Shown: positions 44,317 to 54,613, counted from the stretch's first letter. The stretch: 64,000 nt of DNA from Roseateles saccharophilus (GCF_004342485.1 NZ_SMBU01000030.1:1-64000); one strand, 5' to 3'. A program made the numbers and translations. The notes: generated by a model from the letters alone, not told the origin.

Positions 44317-46538
44317 TGGCCGGGCTTGAGGTGCCGCTCGAAGAAGGCATCCATCGTGCGGTAAAGGTGCAGGCGCGCCGCGCGGCCGGCGATGCCGTGG
44401 GCCTTGCCGGGGTAGATCTGCAGGTCGAAGGTCTTGCCGGCGGTCTGCAGGGCCTCGACGAGGCGCAGCGTGTGCTCGAACAGCACGTTGTCGTCGGCGG
44501 TGCCGTGCATCAGCAGCAGCGGTCTGTTCAGCAGCGCCGCCCGCGCCGGCAGGTTGGCGCCGGCATAGGCCGCAGCCTTCCCATCCTCGGGCAGACCGAG
44601 ATAGCGCTCGGTGTAGGCCGTGTCGTAGAGCGTCCAGTCCGTGACCGGTGCGACGGCGACCGAGGCCGCGAAGGGCGTATCAGCATCCAGCACCGCGCGC
44701 GCAGCCAGGAAGCCGCCATAGCTCCAGCCGAAGAAGCCGATGCGCGCCGGGTCCACGCCCGGCACGCGGCCGGGCAGTTCGCGCACGGCGGCGAACAGGT
44801 CGGCCACCTCGTTCTTGCCGAAGGCATGGTGATGGGCGCGCGTGAACTCGCGGTCACGGTGCTCCATGCCGCGCGTGTCCAGCATCAGCACGCCATAGCC
44901 GCGCTGCTGCCAGTAGGCGATCAGCGGCATGTCGCGGCCCCAGGCCCAGTTCACGGTGGCTGCGCCGGGACCGCCGTAGGCCATCACGATGACCGGGTGC
45001 CGGCCCTCGCGGCGGTCCTGGGCGGCGAAGAAGAAGGCGTTCAGCGGCGTGTGACCGTCGGCGGCGGTCAGCGCCAGCGCCAGCGGCGTGTTGGTATAGG
45101 CCTTGAGGTCGGCCGAGGGCGGGTCGCCAGCCAGCGCAATGGCGCCTTCCTGCCCCAGGCTGCGCAGTTCCAGCCGCGGCGGCGCGCCCCAGGCCGAGCG
45201 GGTGACGAGCAGCCGCGTGCAGCCGCTGTCGGCCTTGGCGTCGCGCCACTGGCGGCCGTCCATGCCCGGCAGGGGCTGCGGCCTGCCGCCGGCCAAAGGC
45301 AGGCTGTAGAGCTCCTGCGCCTTGCCGACATCGCCGGCTGCAGCGAAGACGACCTGCCCGTCGTTGGCGCAGACGGCATGGGCCACGGGCTCGGGCATCC
45401 GGGTCAGCGGCGTGCGCCTGCCGCTGGCGCGGTCAATCAGCAGCAGCTGGCGCCGGCCCGAGGCCTCGCCGGACCAGAGCAGGCCCTTGGGCGTCTCGAT
45501 GAGGTCGTCATGCACCTCGACCCAGGCCGGGTCGGTCTCGACGGTGATGTCGCGCGGGGACGTGCCGGCCTTGAACTCGGTCAGCGTCAGCCGCGTCTGG
45601 TCGCGCGTGAACCACTGCAGCCAGGGCGTGCCGTCGGCAAACCAGCCGGCGCGGGCGATGTATTCGGCGCCGGCCGGCAGCAGCAGTTCGCGGCGCTGGC
45701 CGGTCGCGGCGTCGATGGCGAAGGCCGTGACCCTGGCATTGGCCGCTCCGGCCGCCGGGTAGCGCTGCTCGGTCATCGCCGTGCGGTCGGCAAAGATCTG
45801 CGCGCGGGTCTTGATGGCGACGCCGGACTCGTCGACGCGCAGCGCCAGCAGCGACCTGCCGTCTTTGCTCCACCAGTAGCCGCGCTGGCGCGACAGCTCT
45901 TCGGCGGCGATGAACTCGGCCAGGCCCCAGCTCACGGTGGCGCCGCCGTCGCTCGTCAGCCGGCGCGGCTTGCCGCCTTCGGCCAGCGGCAGCACGAAGA
46001 GGTTGCCGTCCTGCACATAGGCCAGGGCCTGGCCGTCGGGCGTGCAGCGCGGGTCCTGCTTGGGCGCGCCGGCTTCCAGCGCGAGCTTCTGGGCCTGCGG
46101 GCCACCGGCCGTGAGGCGCACGAGATAGAGATCGCCCGACAGCGGGAAGAGCAGCGCGCCGTCGCCGCCGCCGCACCACTGGTAGCCGGTGATACCGCTC
46201 TGGCTGATGCGCTGGCGCTCCAGCGCCATCTTCTCGGCCTCGCTGAGCTTCTGCACGGCGCCGCCCAGCAGATCGGCCGCGGCCACGAGCTTGCGCGGCT
46301 CGCCGCCCTGGCCCGCCGCGTCCACGGGCTGGGCCCACAGCTCCAGCACCTCGCTGTCCGCCTGCGAGGGCCGCAGGAAGCTGACCCAGTGCCCGCCCGG
46401 CGAGACCTCGGCCTGGCGCGGCAGGCGGCCGGCCAGCGGCGGGTCGATGCTGATGCGCTCAAGCGTCAGCGGGGATTCGGCATGCGCGCCGCCGGCCAGC
46501 AGCGCGGCGGCAAGAAAAAGGGCTACGGACAGTTTCAT
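44313..46538 (-). CDS. S9-family prolyl oligopeptidase (dipeptidyl-peptidase IV-like)
   Basis: 741 residues with a signal peptide (MKLSVALFLAAALLAGGAHA), so periplasmic or exported. The N-terminal beta-propeller (DPP-IV N domain, about 80-470) includes YQWCGGGDGALLFPLSGDLY and the EEL-like ELSRQRGYWWSKDG. The C-terminal alpha/beta-hydrolase domain has the nucleophile in GWSYGGFLAA, the Asp in HGTADDNVLF and the His in KAHGI. Cleaves X-Pro dipeptides from peptide N-termini. Head of a two-gene unit with yciH. Confidence 0.93.
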   Translation of the reverse strand: MKLSVALFLAAALLAGGAHAESPLTLERISIDPPLAGRLPRQAEVSPGGHWVSFLRPSQADSEVLELWAQPVDAAGQGGEPRKLVAAADLLGGAVQKLSEAEKMALERQRISQSGITGYQWCGGGDGALLFPLSGDLYLVRLTAGGPQAQKLALEAGAPKQDPRCTPDGQALAYVQDGNLFVLPLAEGGKPRRLTSDGGATVSWGLAEFIAAEELSRQRGYWWSKDGRSLLALRVDESGVAIKTRAQIFADRTAMTEQRYPAAGAANARVTAFAIDAATGQRRELLLPAGAEYIARAGWFADGTPWLQWFTRDQTRLTLTEFKAGTSPRDITVETDPAWVEVHDDLIETPKGLLWSGEASGRRQLLLIDRASGRRTPLTRMPEPVAHAVCANDGQVVFAAAGDVGKAQELYSLPLAGGRPQPLPGMDGRQWRDAKADSGCTRLLVTRSAWGAPPRLELRSLGQEGAIALAGDPPSADLKAYTNTPLALALTAADGHTPLNAFFFAAQDRREGRHPVIVMAYGGPGAATVNWAWGRDMPLIAYWQQRGYGVLMLDTRGMEHRDREFTRAHHHAFGKNEVADLFAAVRELPGRVPGVDPARIGFFGWSYGGFLAARAVLDADTPFAASVAVAPVTDWTLYDTAYTERYLGLPEDGKAAAYAGANLPARAALLNRPLLLMHGTADDNVLFEHTLRLVEALQTAGKTFDLQIYPGKAHGIAGRAARLHLYRTMDAFFERHLKPGQ

Positions 46539-46870
46539 GCGCGCATGCTAAGCGCGCGGCACGGGCGGCTCAGCCCGCCGTCAGCCCACCAACCAAGGCG
46601 GCGACGCCGAACCAGGCCCTGATGGCCAGCTCGCCCCGTTCACCCCATGCAGGGCAAACACGTCCTTGGCGGGATCCACGGTCCACGCACAGAATGGTCA
46701 TGCCCTCCGCTTCCGAAGGTCTCGATGAGAAACGGCGCTTTCCATCGGGGCACCGGGCCGCCGTTCGCCGCGTCGCGGCCGCAGCGGGGCGGGGAAGTTC
46801 CTCTCATCCGTCAAACAACGACGCGGCGACGGAAGCAGTACGAATGCCCTCACCCCGACAGGAGCCGACC
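46539..46870. other. Intergenic region without a supported gene
   Basis: The 330 bases between the divergent peptidase and hemerythrin genes show no coding frame that I can support and no TTG-N8-CAA box. The first part has a weak GC-rich inverted repeat (GGGCGGCTCAGCCCGCC near 46563). It must hold promoters for both flanking genes, but none is obvious. Confidence 0.5.
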
Positions 46871-47560
46871 ATGACCGAACCCGAAGTCTCAGTCCCGGCC
46901 ATCATGCGCAACTACCACGAGGTGCTACGCAACGATCTCGCCAAGGTGCTGGCGCCGCGCGCTGCAGGCGGCGACCTGGCCGGCTTCGCGGCGGCATGGA
47001 AGGACTATGTCCACGCCATCGCAGTACATGCGGCGATGGAGGACGGCGTGGCCGGCGCCGGCGGTGGCATCACGACGATGCTGGACCGCTACTTCGACGG
47101 CGCCGTCGACGCGGCGCTGTTCCGCGCCGAGCATGCCGACGAGCACGAACTGCAGGCCGCCGTCACCCGCGCCGCCTCCCGGGACGCCACCGCGCTGCGC
47201 GACGCCTGGGGCGCCTACCGCATCTGCGCCGAGGCGCATCTGCTGCACGAGGAGGACGTGATGATGCCCCTCGTCGCCAGGCTGCCCAAGGAGGGCAAGG
47301 CCGCGCTGTTCGCCGACTGGTGCGTGTCGGCCGGCGTCGCCCACGGTGGCTTCGAGGACTTCATCGCCCACGGCGTGGCCTCGCTGGCCGCCTACGGCAG
47401 CGCCAAGAACTCGCCGGCCGGCGCGACCCGCGTCTTCGTGCACTCGCTGAAGACGGTGAGCACGCCGGCCCAATGGGTGCGCTTCCAGCCCATCGTGTGC
47501 GCCGCGGCCGGCGCGGATGTCTGGGCGGCCGTCACCGCCGAAGTGCCGAGCCTGGCTTAG
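46871..47560 (+). CDS. Hemerythrin-like (HHE) domain protein
   Basis: 229 residues from ATG 46871, preceded by AGGAG. Helical bundle with candidate iron ligands: VHAIAVHAAMEDG, RAEHADEHELQ and AEAHLLHEEDVMMP, the H...HxxxE...H...HxxxE/D layout of the HHE family (DUF of hemerythrin type). The extra C-terminal 80 residues (SVSAGVAHGGFEDF, helices) form a second helical part. Such proteins bind O2 or NO or sense iron. NO detoxification would suit a nirK carrier, but the gene is 40 kb from nirK, so that is only a suggestion. Confidence 0.8.
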   Translation: MTEPEVSVPAIMRNYHEVLRNDLAKVLAPRAAGGDLAGFAAAWKDYVHAIAVHAAMEDGVAGAGGGITTMLDRYFDGAVDAALFRAEHADEHELQAAVTRAASRDATALRDAWGAYRICAEAHLLHEEDVMMPLVARLPKEGKAALFADWCVSAGVAHGGFEDFIAHGVASLAAYGSAKNSPAGATRVFVHSLKTVSTPAQWVRFQPIVCAAAGADVWAAVTAEVPSLA

Positions 47561-47641
47561 GCGCTTTTCAAGCAAGCGCATTCGCGACAGGCGCTCGCTT
47601 CCTTCCTATCATTCACCCCCCGCCCCCAAGGAGCCATCACC

Positions 47642-48301
47642 ATGTCCCTGCGCATCAACGACATCGCCCCCGATTTCACCGCCCAGACCACACAGGGCAC
47701 GATCAAGTTCCATGACTGGATCGGTGACAAGTGGGCCATCCTGTTCTCCCACCCCAAGGACTTCACGCCGGTGTGCACGACCGAGCTGGGCTATATGGCC
47801 AAGATCGAGCCCGAGTTCGCCAAGCGCAACGCCAAGCTGATCGGCCTCTCCGTGGATCCGGTGGACAACCACCACCGCTGGGCCGCCGACATCGAGGAGA
47901 CCCAGGGCCATCTGCCCAAGTACCCCATGATCGGCGACCACGACCTGCACGTGGCCAAGCTCTACAACATGCTGCCGGCCGACATCGAAGGCACGTCCGA
48001 GGGCCGCACGGCCGCCACCAATGCCACCGTGCGCTCGGTCTTCGTCGTCGGCCCGGACAAGCGCATCAAGCTGATGCTGACCTACCCCATGACGACGGGC
48101 CGCAACTTCGACGAGATCCTGCGCGTGTTGGACAGCATGCAGCTCACCGCCAAGCACAAGGTCGCCACGCCGGTGAACTGGAAGCCGGGCGAGGACGTCA
48201 TCATCGCCGGCTCGGTGTCGGACGAAGACGCCAAGGCGCTGTTCCCCGCCGGCTGGAAGGCACCCAAGCCCTATCTGCGCATCACCAAGCAGCCGGGCTG
48301 A
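47642..48301 (+). CDS. 1-Cys peroxiredoxin (Prx6/AhpC-TSA type)
   Basis: 219 residues with a single peroxidatic Cys in HPKDFTPVCTTELG (the PxxxTxxC box, near residue 48). The C-terminal domain with YPMTTGRNFDEILRVLDSMQ belongs to the Prx6 subfamily, and no resolving Cys is present. Reduces H2O2 and organic peroxides using an external thiol. Strong AAGGAG ribosome site. Monocistronic; convergent with the DUF4242 gene, separated by a GC hairpin. Confidence 0.95.
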   Translation: MSLRINDIAPDFTAQTTQGTIKFHDWIGDKWAILFSHPKDFTPVCTTELGYMAKIEPEFAKRNAKLIGLSVDPVDNHHRWAADIEETQGHLPKYPMIGDHDLHVAKLYNMLPADIEGTSEGRTAATNATVRSVFVVGPDKRIKLMLTYPMTTGRNFDEILRVLDSMQLTAKHKVATPVNWKPGEDVIIAGSVSDEDAKALFPAGWKAPKPYLRITKQPG

Positions 48302-48319
48302 AAGGCCTCGGCCAGCGAC

Positions 48320-48354
48320 GCGGCCGGGTGCGGGCGGGAGCCTGGCCCGGCCGC
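48320..48354. terminator. Possible bidirectional GC hairpin between convergent genes
   Basis: Arms GCGGCCGGG (48320-48328) and CCCGGCCGC (48346-48354) with a 17-base loop, between the stops of the peroxiredoxin and the DUF4242 gene. There is no T-run, so termination is uncertain. Confidence 0.35.
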
Positions 48355-48361
48355 TGCGCTT

Positions 48362-48637
48362 TCAGGCTTCCGCGGTGGTCGGGTCGATGATGCGGCGCAC
48401 CTGGGCCACCGAGTCCGCCGGGAAACCGCCGAGGCGGGCGTGCTCGCGCACCTTGGCCTCGTCCGGCGCGTTGTAGACGCAGTAGATCTTGTCGTCGGTC
48501 ACATAGCTGTGCACCCACTGGATGCTCGGCCCCAGCTCGCGCAGCACGCCGCAGGAGGTCGCGGAGATGGACTGCAGCTCGGCGGGCGTGAGGCGGCCGG
48601 CGCCGGGAATGTTTCTTTCGATGACGAACTTGGGCAT
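48362..48637 (-). CDS. DUF4242-type small protein
   Basis: 91 residues from ATG 48637 (MPKFVIERNIPGAGRLTPAE), an N-terminus characteristic of the DUF4242/SCO-like 'nickel-binding' small-protein family, with SYVTDDKIYCVYNAPDEAKVREHARL in the body. The family has a ferredoxin-like fold; function unknown. It is divergent from the wHTH/AAA regulator at 48749, which could control it. Confidence 0.8.
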   Translation of the reverse strand: MPKFVIERNIPGAGRLTPAELQSISATSCGVLRELGPSIQWVHSYVTDDKIYCVYNAPDEAKVREHARLGGFPADSVAQVRRIIDPTTAEA

Positions 48638-48748
48638 GGCTTGCTCCGTTGAAGCTGGCCGGCCGCGGATCGACCGGCCTGGCGGCATGCTCAGCCCCGG
48701 GGACGCAAGCGTCCTTTAGCCGGCCTGAAATCTGGATAAATTCAGCCC

Positions 48749-51196
48749 GTGCCCGCCTCCCAATACCGCTTCGGCGACTTCAAGCTGCTGCCGGCCGAAC
48801 GCCTGCTGTTCCGCCGCGGCGCCGAGGTGGCAATGACGGCGCGCGCCTTCGAGCTGCTGGTCGCCTTCGTCGAGCGCGCCGGCCAGCTGCTGGCCAAGGA
48901 CGAGCTGCTGCGGCGCGTCTGGGCCGGCGTCGTCGTCGAGGAGAACAACCTCGCCGTGCAGGTGGGCACATTGCGCCGGCTGCTGGGCGCCGAGGCCATC
49001 ACCACCATCCCGGGCTTCGGCTACCGCTTCGCGCTGCCGGTGCTGGAGGTGGCCGAAAGCCGCGAGCCCGCACCGCAGACCCACGGCCGCCTGCCCGTGC
49101 GCCTGCCAGCGCTGATCGGCCGCGAGGACGAGCTGCGCGCGCTGCAGGCGCTGCTGCGCCAGCACCCGGCCGTCACGCTCTGCGGCGGCCCCGGCATCGG
49201 CAAGACGCGGCTGGCCCAGGAGCTGGCCCGGCGCCTGGCGCACGACCACGCCGACGGCGCCTGGTGGGTGGACCTGACACTGCTGCACGAGGGCGAGCCC
49301 GTGGCCGCCGCCGTGGCCCGCGCGCTCGGCCTGCCGCCCGGCCCCGAGCCGCTCGCGACGCTGGCGGCGCGCCTGTCGTCGCTCGCGATGCTGCTGGTGC
49401 TGGACAACGCCGAGCACCGCGTCGAGGGCGTGGCCGAGGTCGTCGCCACGCTGGCGCGCGACACCGGCGGCGTGAGCCTGCTCATCACCAGCCAGCTGCC
49501 GCTGCAGATCCCGGGCGAACGCGTCTACCGCCTCGACGCGCTGCCGCTGGACGACGCGGTGCGCCTGCTTGCGGCGCGCGCCGGCGAGGCCGAGGCGGGC
49601 AATGGCGCCAAGGCCGCCGAAGTCTGCGCGGCGCTGGACTGCAACCCGCTGGCCATCGAGCTGGCCGCCTCGCGCCTGGACGCGCTGGGCCTGGACGGCC
49701 TGGCCGCCCGGCTGAATGAACGGCTGACGCTGCTGGCCCCCGCCGACGCTCGCAGCGCGTCGCGCCACAACGCGCTGGCCGAGGCGCTGCGCTGGTCGCA
49801 CGAGCTGCTGGCCGAGCGCGAGCGTCGCGTGCTGCGCCGGCTGGCCATCTTCCCCGGCAGCTTCTCGCTCGAAGGCGCGGCCCTGGTGCTGGCCAGCGAC
49901 GAACTGCCCGCCGCCGCGGCCGTCGCCTCGGTGCTCGGCCTCGTAGAGCGTTCGCTGATCAGCGTGGACCGCGGCTCGGCATCGCGGCGCTTCAGGCTGC
50001 TGGAGACGATGCGCCTGTTCGCGCGGGACAGGCTCGCGGCCGCCGGCGAGACCGCCCAGGCCCAGGCCCGGCTGTGCGCCGGCCTGCGCTGGCTGCTGGA
50101 CGACGCCTACGAGGAATCCTGGCGCCTGCCGCCCGCCGCCTGGCGGGCCCGTTACGAAGCCGAGCTGCCCGGCCTGTGGGCGGCGCTGACCTGGGCGGGC
50201 CGGCACGACCTGGCCAGCGCGGCGGCCCTCTTCGGTGCCAGCGCGCCGCTGTGGATGCCGCGCGCCACCCAGGCCCGACCGCACGCGCTGGCGCTGGCCG
50301 CCCGCCTGGCCGGCGATGGCGCCGGCATCCCGGCCGCGGTGCTGGCGCGCTTCTGGTGGGCCTGCGCGCGCTGTCACAGCGTCGTCCACCCCGGCCTGGC
50401 CCGCGAGGCCGCCGACCGCGCCGCGCGGCTCTACCGGGATCTGGGCGACGCGCGCGGCGAATACCTGGCCCTCGTCGAGCATGCCTTCAACTGGCGCGTC
50501 GACGGCCCCGAGGCCCGCGCGACGCTGGCCGCGGCGCGCCGGCTGGAGAACCCCGGCTGGCCCGCGGCCGTGCTGGAGCGCGGCCTGACGACCGAGGCCG
50601 TGCTGCACCTGACCTCGGGCCGGCACGACGAGGCGCGGCGCTGCTACCGGGCGGCGCTGGAGGTCTGCGAGCGCGACGGCTTCGATGCCGGCATCATCCG
50701 CGCCCGCCTCAACCTCGCCGACCAGGCCCGCGCTGCCGGCGAACTGGCGCTGGCCGTCGAGCTCGGCGAGGCCCTGCTCGCCGAGCAGCGCGATGCCGGC
50801 GACCTGACCGGCCTGGCCACGCTGATGGGCAACCTCGTCGGCGCCCTCGTCGCCCAGGGCCGGTTCGAGCGCGCCCGCGAGGTGGCGCAGGACTGCCCAC
50901 GACTCCTGGGTTGGCTGGGGCTGGACGAGCAGCTCTGGATGAGCCTGGACGCACTGGCCCTGATCCAGCTGCACGCCGGGCACGTCGCGCTGGCGGCACG
51001 GCTGGCCGGCGTGGCCGACCGCGAGTTCGAGGCCCACGGCCAGATGCAGCGCCAGCCCAACGAGGCCGAGGACCGCGCCGCGCTGGCCGCCGGCCTGGCC
51101 CGGCGCCTGGATGCCGACGAGATCGAGCGCCTGGCCCGGGAGGGCCGGCGCATGAGCCTGCCCGACGCGATGCGGGCCGCCCTCGCGCCGGGCTGA
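48749..51196 (+). CDS. wHTH/AAA+ transcriptional regulator (AfsR/CadC-like with NB-ARC-type ATPase)
   Basis: 815 residues from GTG 48749. OmpR-type winged helix at about 1-95 (EVAMTARAFELLVAFVERAG, ITTIPGFGYRFALP), then a STAND-type ATPase with Walker A LCGGPGIGKTRLAQ and Walker B-like LLVLDNAEHRVEG, followed by a helical TPR-like region to the end (LVEHAFNW, ARATLAAARRLENP). Such proteins act as signal-dependent transcription activators; the cue is unknown. Divergent from the DUF4242 gene, sharing a 111-bp promoter region. Confidence 0.88.
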   Translation: MPASQYRFGDFKLLPAERLLFRRGAEVAMTARAFELLVAFVERAGQLLAKDELLRRVWAGVVVEENNLAVQVGTLRRLLGAEAITTIPGFGYRFALPVLEVAESREPAPQTHGRLPVRLPALIGREDELRALQALLRQHPAVTLCGGPGIGKTRLAQELARRLAHDHADGAWWVDLTLLHEGEPVAAAVARALGLPPGPEPLATLAARLSSLAMLLVLDNAEHRVEGVAEVVATLARDTGGVSLLITSQLPLQIPGERVYRLDALPLDDAVRLLAARAGEAEAGNGAKAAEVCAALDCNPLAIELAASRLDALGLDGLAARLNERLTLLAPADARSASRHNALAEALRWSHELLAERERRVLRRLAIFPGSFSLEGAALVLASDELPAAAAVASVLGLVERSLISVDRGSASRRFRLLETMRLFARDRLAAAGETAQAQARLCAGLRWLLDDAYEESWRLPPAAWRARYEAELPGLWAALTWAGRHDLASAAALFGASAPLWMPRATQARPHALALAARLAGDGAGIPAAVLARFWWACARCHSVVHPGLAREAADRAARLYRDLGDARGEYLALVEHAFNWRVDGPEARATLAAARRLENPGWPAAVLERGLTTEAVLHLTSGRHDEARRCYRAALEVCERDGFDAGIIRARLNLADQARAAGELALAVELGEALLAEQRDAGDLTGLATLMGNLVGALVAQGRFERAREVAQDCPRLLGWLGLDEQLWMSLDALALIQLHAGHVALAARLAGVADREFEAHGQMQRQPNEAEDRAALAAGLARRLDADEIERLAREGRRMSLPDAMRAALAPG

Positions 51197-51340
51197 AGGC
51201 CCGCGCAGGAATTTCTATCAATTAGACAGCAGGTCCGGCGGCGCAGGACGTCATCGCTGCCGCATGGTCGCGGCGTCGCGTCTTACACAAGAAGCGCTAT
51301 TTTCATGGGAAAACATGAGAATTTTTGCACACCCGGAGCG

Positions 51341-51366
51341 TGCCAAAGGTGGCACATCAGTTGAAA
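51341..51366 (+). promoter_or_regulatory. Possible regulatory site in the AT-rich cheW leader
   Basis: GTGCC-N6-GGCAC (51341-51356) is a short palindrome, and TGGCACATCAGTTGAA (51351-51366) resembles a sigma-54 promoter (TGGCAC-N5-TTGC) except for A in place of the last C. The region 51250-51414 is clearly AT-richer than its surroundings and holds no gene. Either reading is uncertain. Confidence 0.3.
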
Positions 51367-51414
51367 AATCGGATTTATCAAATTTATCATTTTATCACTT
51401 CAGCAGAGGCCACC

Positions 51415-51891
51415 ATGACAGCACTTTCCATCCTCGAGAACCGCGCCGTCGCATCCGCCGCACCACCCGAGGTGCTCACCTCGACCCTGGGCGGACAGGA
51501 GTACGGCATCGACATCCTGGCCGTCCAGGAGATCCGCCGCTACGAGGCGCCGACCCGCATCGCCAATGCCGCCAGCCACCTGCTGGGCATCGTGAACCTG
51601 CGCGGCGTGATCGTGCCCATCGTGGACCTGCGCCGCAGCATGGGCCTGCCGGCCGAGCACGGCGCGAGCACGGTGACCGTCATCGTCAACGTCGGGGCCC
51701 GCACGGTGGGCCTGGTCGTGGACGAGGTGTCCGACGTGGTGACGCTGGACCCCGAGCAGATCCAGCCCCGCCCCAGCCTGGGCAACGGGGCGAGCGCCGA
51801 CTTCATCGTGGGCTTTGCCACGGTCGCTGGCGCGGAAGGCCCGCGCATGCTGCTGCTGCTGGACCTCGAAGCGCTGCTGCGCGACTTCTGA
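51415..51891 (+). CDS. CheW-like chemotaxis coupling protein
   Basis: 158 residues from ATG 51415. The CheW domain shows [34 protein letters not shown] and [14 protein letters not shown], all family landmarks. CheW links receptors to the CheA kinase. The gene lies 28 bp upstream of an MCP gene on the same strand, so the two are probably co-expressed; no cheA, cheY or flagellar genes are in the window. Confidence 0.93.
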   Translation: MTALSILENRAVASAAPPEVLTSTLGGQEYGIDILAVQEIRRYEAPTRIANAASHLLGIVNLRGVIVPIVDLRRSMGLPAEHGASTVTVIVNVGARTVGLVVDEVSDVVTLDPEQIQPRPSLGNGASADFIVGFATVAGAEGPRMLLLLDLEALLRDF

Positions 51892-51919
51892 AACCCAAGC
51901 CCTCAACCGGGAGACTCTC

Positions 51920-53644
51920 ATGATCGCAATGAAGAACCTGCGCATTGGCACCCGACTGGGTGTCGCCTTCGCCCTCGTGGTGCTGCTGATGACCGCCCTG
52001 GCCGTGGCCGCGAGGCTGGGCCTGGCCAATGCGCGCGCCGACATGGACACCGCCCTGCATGACCGCTACGCCAAGGTCAAGATCCTCACGGGCATCTCCG
52101 ACGACCTGAACCTGCATGCCCGCATCATGCGCAACCTCATCATCATGGACTCCCAGGCCCAGCGCGGGCAGGAGATCAAGAAACTGGAGGAGTCGCGCGA
52201 GCACGCCTCCAAGGCCTACGAAGACCTGCGCAGCCGCCTCAGCAGGCCCGAGGGCCGCGCGATGTTCGAGAAGGTCCAGCAGGAGCGCACCGGCTTCGTC
52301 GCGGAGGAGAACCAGTTCGTGAAGCTGGTGCAGGCCGGCGACGTCGCCGCCGCCAAGACCCTGCTGCTGGAAACACTGCGTCCCCGCCAGCTGAGCTACC
52401 AGAAGCGGCTGCGCGAGCTGGCCGACTACCAGGAGGGCCTGATGAATGACGCCGGTGAGGACACCATGGCCACCGTGGACCGGGTCACGACGCTGCTGAT
52501 CGGCGGCACGCTGCTGGGCCTGGCCCTGGCCATCGCGGCCGGCGTCATCGTCACCCGCTCCGTCACGCGGCCCGTCGCCGCCGTCGTCGCCGCGCTGAAG
52601 ACCGTCGCCAACGGCGACCTCACCGTCGACGTCGTCACCGACCGCGGCGACGAACTGGGCGAGTTGCAGCGCGCGCTGTCGAGCACGGTCACCGGGCTGC
52701 GCCGCGTGGTCAGCGATGTGCGCGCCGGGGTCGATTCGGTCTCCACCGCGTCCAACCAGATCGCAGCCGGCAACCAGGACCTGTCCAGCCGCACCGAGCA
52801 GCAGGCCTCCAGCCTGCAGGAGACGGCGAGCTCGATGGAACAGCTCACGGCCACCGTGCGCCAGAGCGCCGACACGGCCCGTGCCGCCAGCAATCTGGCC
52901 GCCAACGCCCGCGTGGCCGCCGGCCATGGCGGCGAGGTGGTCAGCCAGGTCGTGGGCACGATGGACGAGATCAGCGCCAGCAGCCGCAAGATCGTCGAGA
53001 TCATCGGCACCATCGACGGCATCGCCTTCCAGACCAATATCCTCGCGCTGAACGCAGCGGTGGAAGCCGCCCGCGCCGGCGAACAGGGCCGCGGCTTCGC
53101 GGTCGTGGCCAGCGAGGTGCGCGTGCTGGCCCAGCGCAGCGCCGAGGCGGCCAAGGAGATCAAGGCCCTGATCGGCAACAGCGCCGACAAGGTCGAGGCC
53201 GGCAGCCGCCAGGTTGCCGAGGCCGGCCAGGCGATGCAGGACATCGTCGCGCAGGTCGGCAAGGTCAACGACCTGATCGGCGAGATCGCCAGCACCGCCG
53301 ACGAACAGAGCCGCGGCATCGCCCAGGTCAACACCGCCGTGACGCAGATGGACCAGGTCACGCAGCAGAACGCGGCCCTGGTGGAGGAAAGCGCCGCGGC
53401 GGCCAGCAGCCTGGCCCAGCAGGCCCAGACCCTGGCCGAGGCCGTGGCCACCTTCCGCCTCGAAACGACGGTCAGCTCCGCCAAGCCTGCGGAGCCCGTC
53501 AAGCTGGCACCGGTGCCGACCGCGGTGAAGGCCGCACTGCCGCCCCCCGAACCGCGCGCAGCCTCGCCCCGCCCCGCCACGCCGGCGCCGGCCAGGCGCG
53601 CCGCGGCAGTGCGCGAGGACGAGCTGGCCTGGGAATCGTTCTGA
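51920..53644 (+). CDS. Methyl-accepting chemotaxis protein
   Basis: 574 residues. Membrane segment at about 10-30 ([20 protein letters not shown]), a four-helix-bundle ligand domain (about 35-185), a second membrane segment ([20 protein letters not shown]), HAMP, and a signalling domain with the hairpin [18 protein letters not shown]. The C-terminus ends AWESF, close to the NWETF pentapeptide that tethers CheR/CheB, after a Pro/Ala-rich linker. The ligand is unknown. Downstream lies a clear terminator. Confidence 0.95.
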   Translation: MIAMKNLRIGTRLGVAFALVVLLMTALAVAARLGLANARADMDTALHDRYAKVKILTGISDDLNLHARIMRNLIIMDSQAQRGQEIKKLEESREHASKAYEDLRSRLSRPEGRAMFEKVQQERTGFVAEENQFVKLVQAGDVAAAKTLLLETLRPRQLSYQKRLRELADYQEGLMNDAGEDTMATVDRVTTLLIGGTLLGLALAIAAGVIVTRSVTRPVAAVVAALKTVANGDLTVDVVTDRGDELGELQRALSSTVTGLRRVVSDVRAGVDSVSTASNQIAAGNQDLSSRTEQQASSLQETASSMEQLTATVRQSADTARAASNLAANARVAAGHGGEVVSQVVGTMDEISASSRKIVEIIGTIDGIAFQTNILALNAAVEAARAGEQGRGFAVVASEVRVLAQRSAEAAKEIKALIGNSADKVEAGSRQVAEAGQAMQDIVAQVGKVNDLIGEIASTADEQSRGIAQVNTAVTQMDQVTQQNAALVEESAAAASSLAQQAQTLAEAVATFRLETTVSSAKPAEPVKLAPVPTAVKAALPPPEPRAASPRPATPAPARRAAAVREDELAWESF

Positions 53645-53660
53645 GCCTGTGCGCCATGCA

Positions 53661-53685
53661 AGCCCGCCCTCGCGGCGGGCTTTTT
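53661..53685 (+). terminator. Rho-independent terminator after the MCP gene
   Basis: Arms AGCCCGCC (53661-53668) and GGCGGGCT (53674-53681), 5-base loop, then TTTT. It may also end the opposite-strand dusC transcript, which stops at 53690. Confidence 0.9.
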
Positions 53686-53689
53686 GCGC

Positions 53690-54613
53690 TCAGAACAGGC
53701 GCAGCGCCAGTTCGTCCGCGGCGTTGACCGTGCGCAGCGCCGCATAGGCCGCCTCGGCTTCGGGATAGGCCCGCTTCAGATAGTGCAGCCACTGCTTGAG
53801 CCGCCCGCCCTGGTGCCGCGGCGCGACCGTGGCGCGCACCTGGTCGAAGAACAGCCGCATCAGCGGCAGCAGCTCGCCCCAGGGCAGCGGCGTGGCACGC
53901 GCACCGGCCACGCGCAGCGCGAGGCCGGGGTCGGCCACCATGCCGCGGCCCAGCATCAGGTGCTCGCAGCCGCTGCGCTCGCGCGCGAGCTCGGCGTGCT
54001 CGACGGTCCAGATCTCGCCGTTGGCGATCAGGGTGATGGGCAGGGCCTCGCGCACGGCGGCGATGCGCTCCCAGTAGGCCGGCGGCTTGTAGCCATCGGC
54101 CTTGGTGCGGGCATGCACGACGATCTCGCTGGCGCCGGCCTCGTGGATGGCGCGGGCCACGTCCAGCGTCCTGCTGTCGTCCATAAAGCCCAGGCGCATC
54201 TTGGCCGACACCATCACGTCGGCCGGCACCGCGCGGCGCACGGCCGCGACGATAGCGTGGATGAGCTCGGGCTCGTCCAGCAGCACGGCGCCGCCGCGGT
54301 GGCGGTTCACGCACTTGGCCGGGCAGCCGAAGTTCAGGTCTATGCCCTCGGGCTTGAGCTCGGCCAGGCGCGCGGCGTTCTCGGCCATGCATTGCACGTC
54401 GGAGCCCAGCAGCTGCGGATGCACCGGCACGCCGGCGGCCGTGCGGCCGCCGGTCTTCAGCTCGGGCACGATGCGCGTGAACACGCGGCTGGGCAGCAGC
54501 TGGTCGGTGACGCGGATGAACTCGGACACGCAGCGGTCCACGCCGCCGACGCGGGTCAGCACGTCGCGCAGGATGTGGTCGAGCAGGCCTTCCATCGGCG
54601 CGAGGACGATCAC
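53690..54613 (-). CDS. dusC: tRNA-dihydrouridine synthase, DusC type
   Basis: 307 residues from GTG 54613, which overlaps the stop of the preceding peptidase gene as GTGA. FMN TIM-barrel motifs: LAPMEGLLDHILRD at the N-terminus, the catalytic Cys segment LNFGCPAKCVNRHRGGAVLL, HARTKADGYKPPAYWE and IANGEIW. The CPAK-NRHRGG form and length suit DusC, which reduces U16 of tRNA. FMN-dependent; the riboflavin gene ribH is two genes upstream. Confidence 0.93.
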   Translation of the reverse strand: MIVLAPMEGLLDHILRDVLTRVGGVDRCVSEFIRVTDQLLPSRVFTRIVPELKTGGRTAAGVPVHPQLLGSDVQCMAENAARLAELKPEGIDLNFGCPAKCVNRHRGGAVLLDEPELIHAIVAAVRRAVPADVMVSAKMRLGFMDDSRTLDVARAIHEAGASEIVVHARTKADGYKPPAYWERIAAVREALPITLIANGEIWTVEHAELARERSGCEHLMLGRGMVADPGLALRVAGARATPLPWGELLPLMRLFFDQVRATVAPRHQGGRLKQWLHYLKRAYPEAEAAYAALRTVNAADELALRLF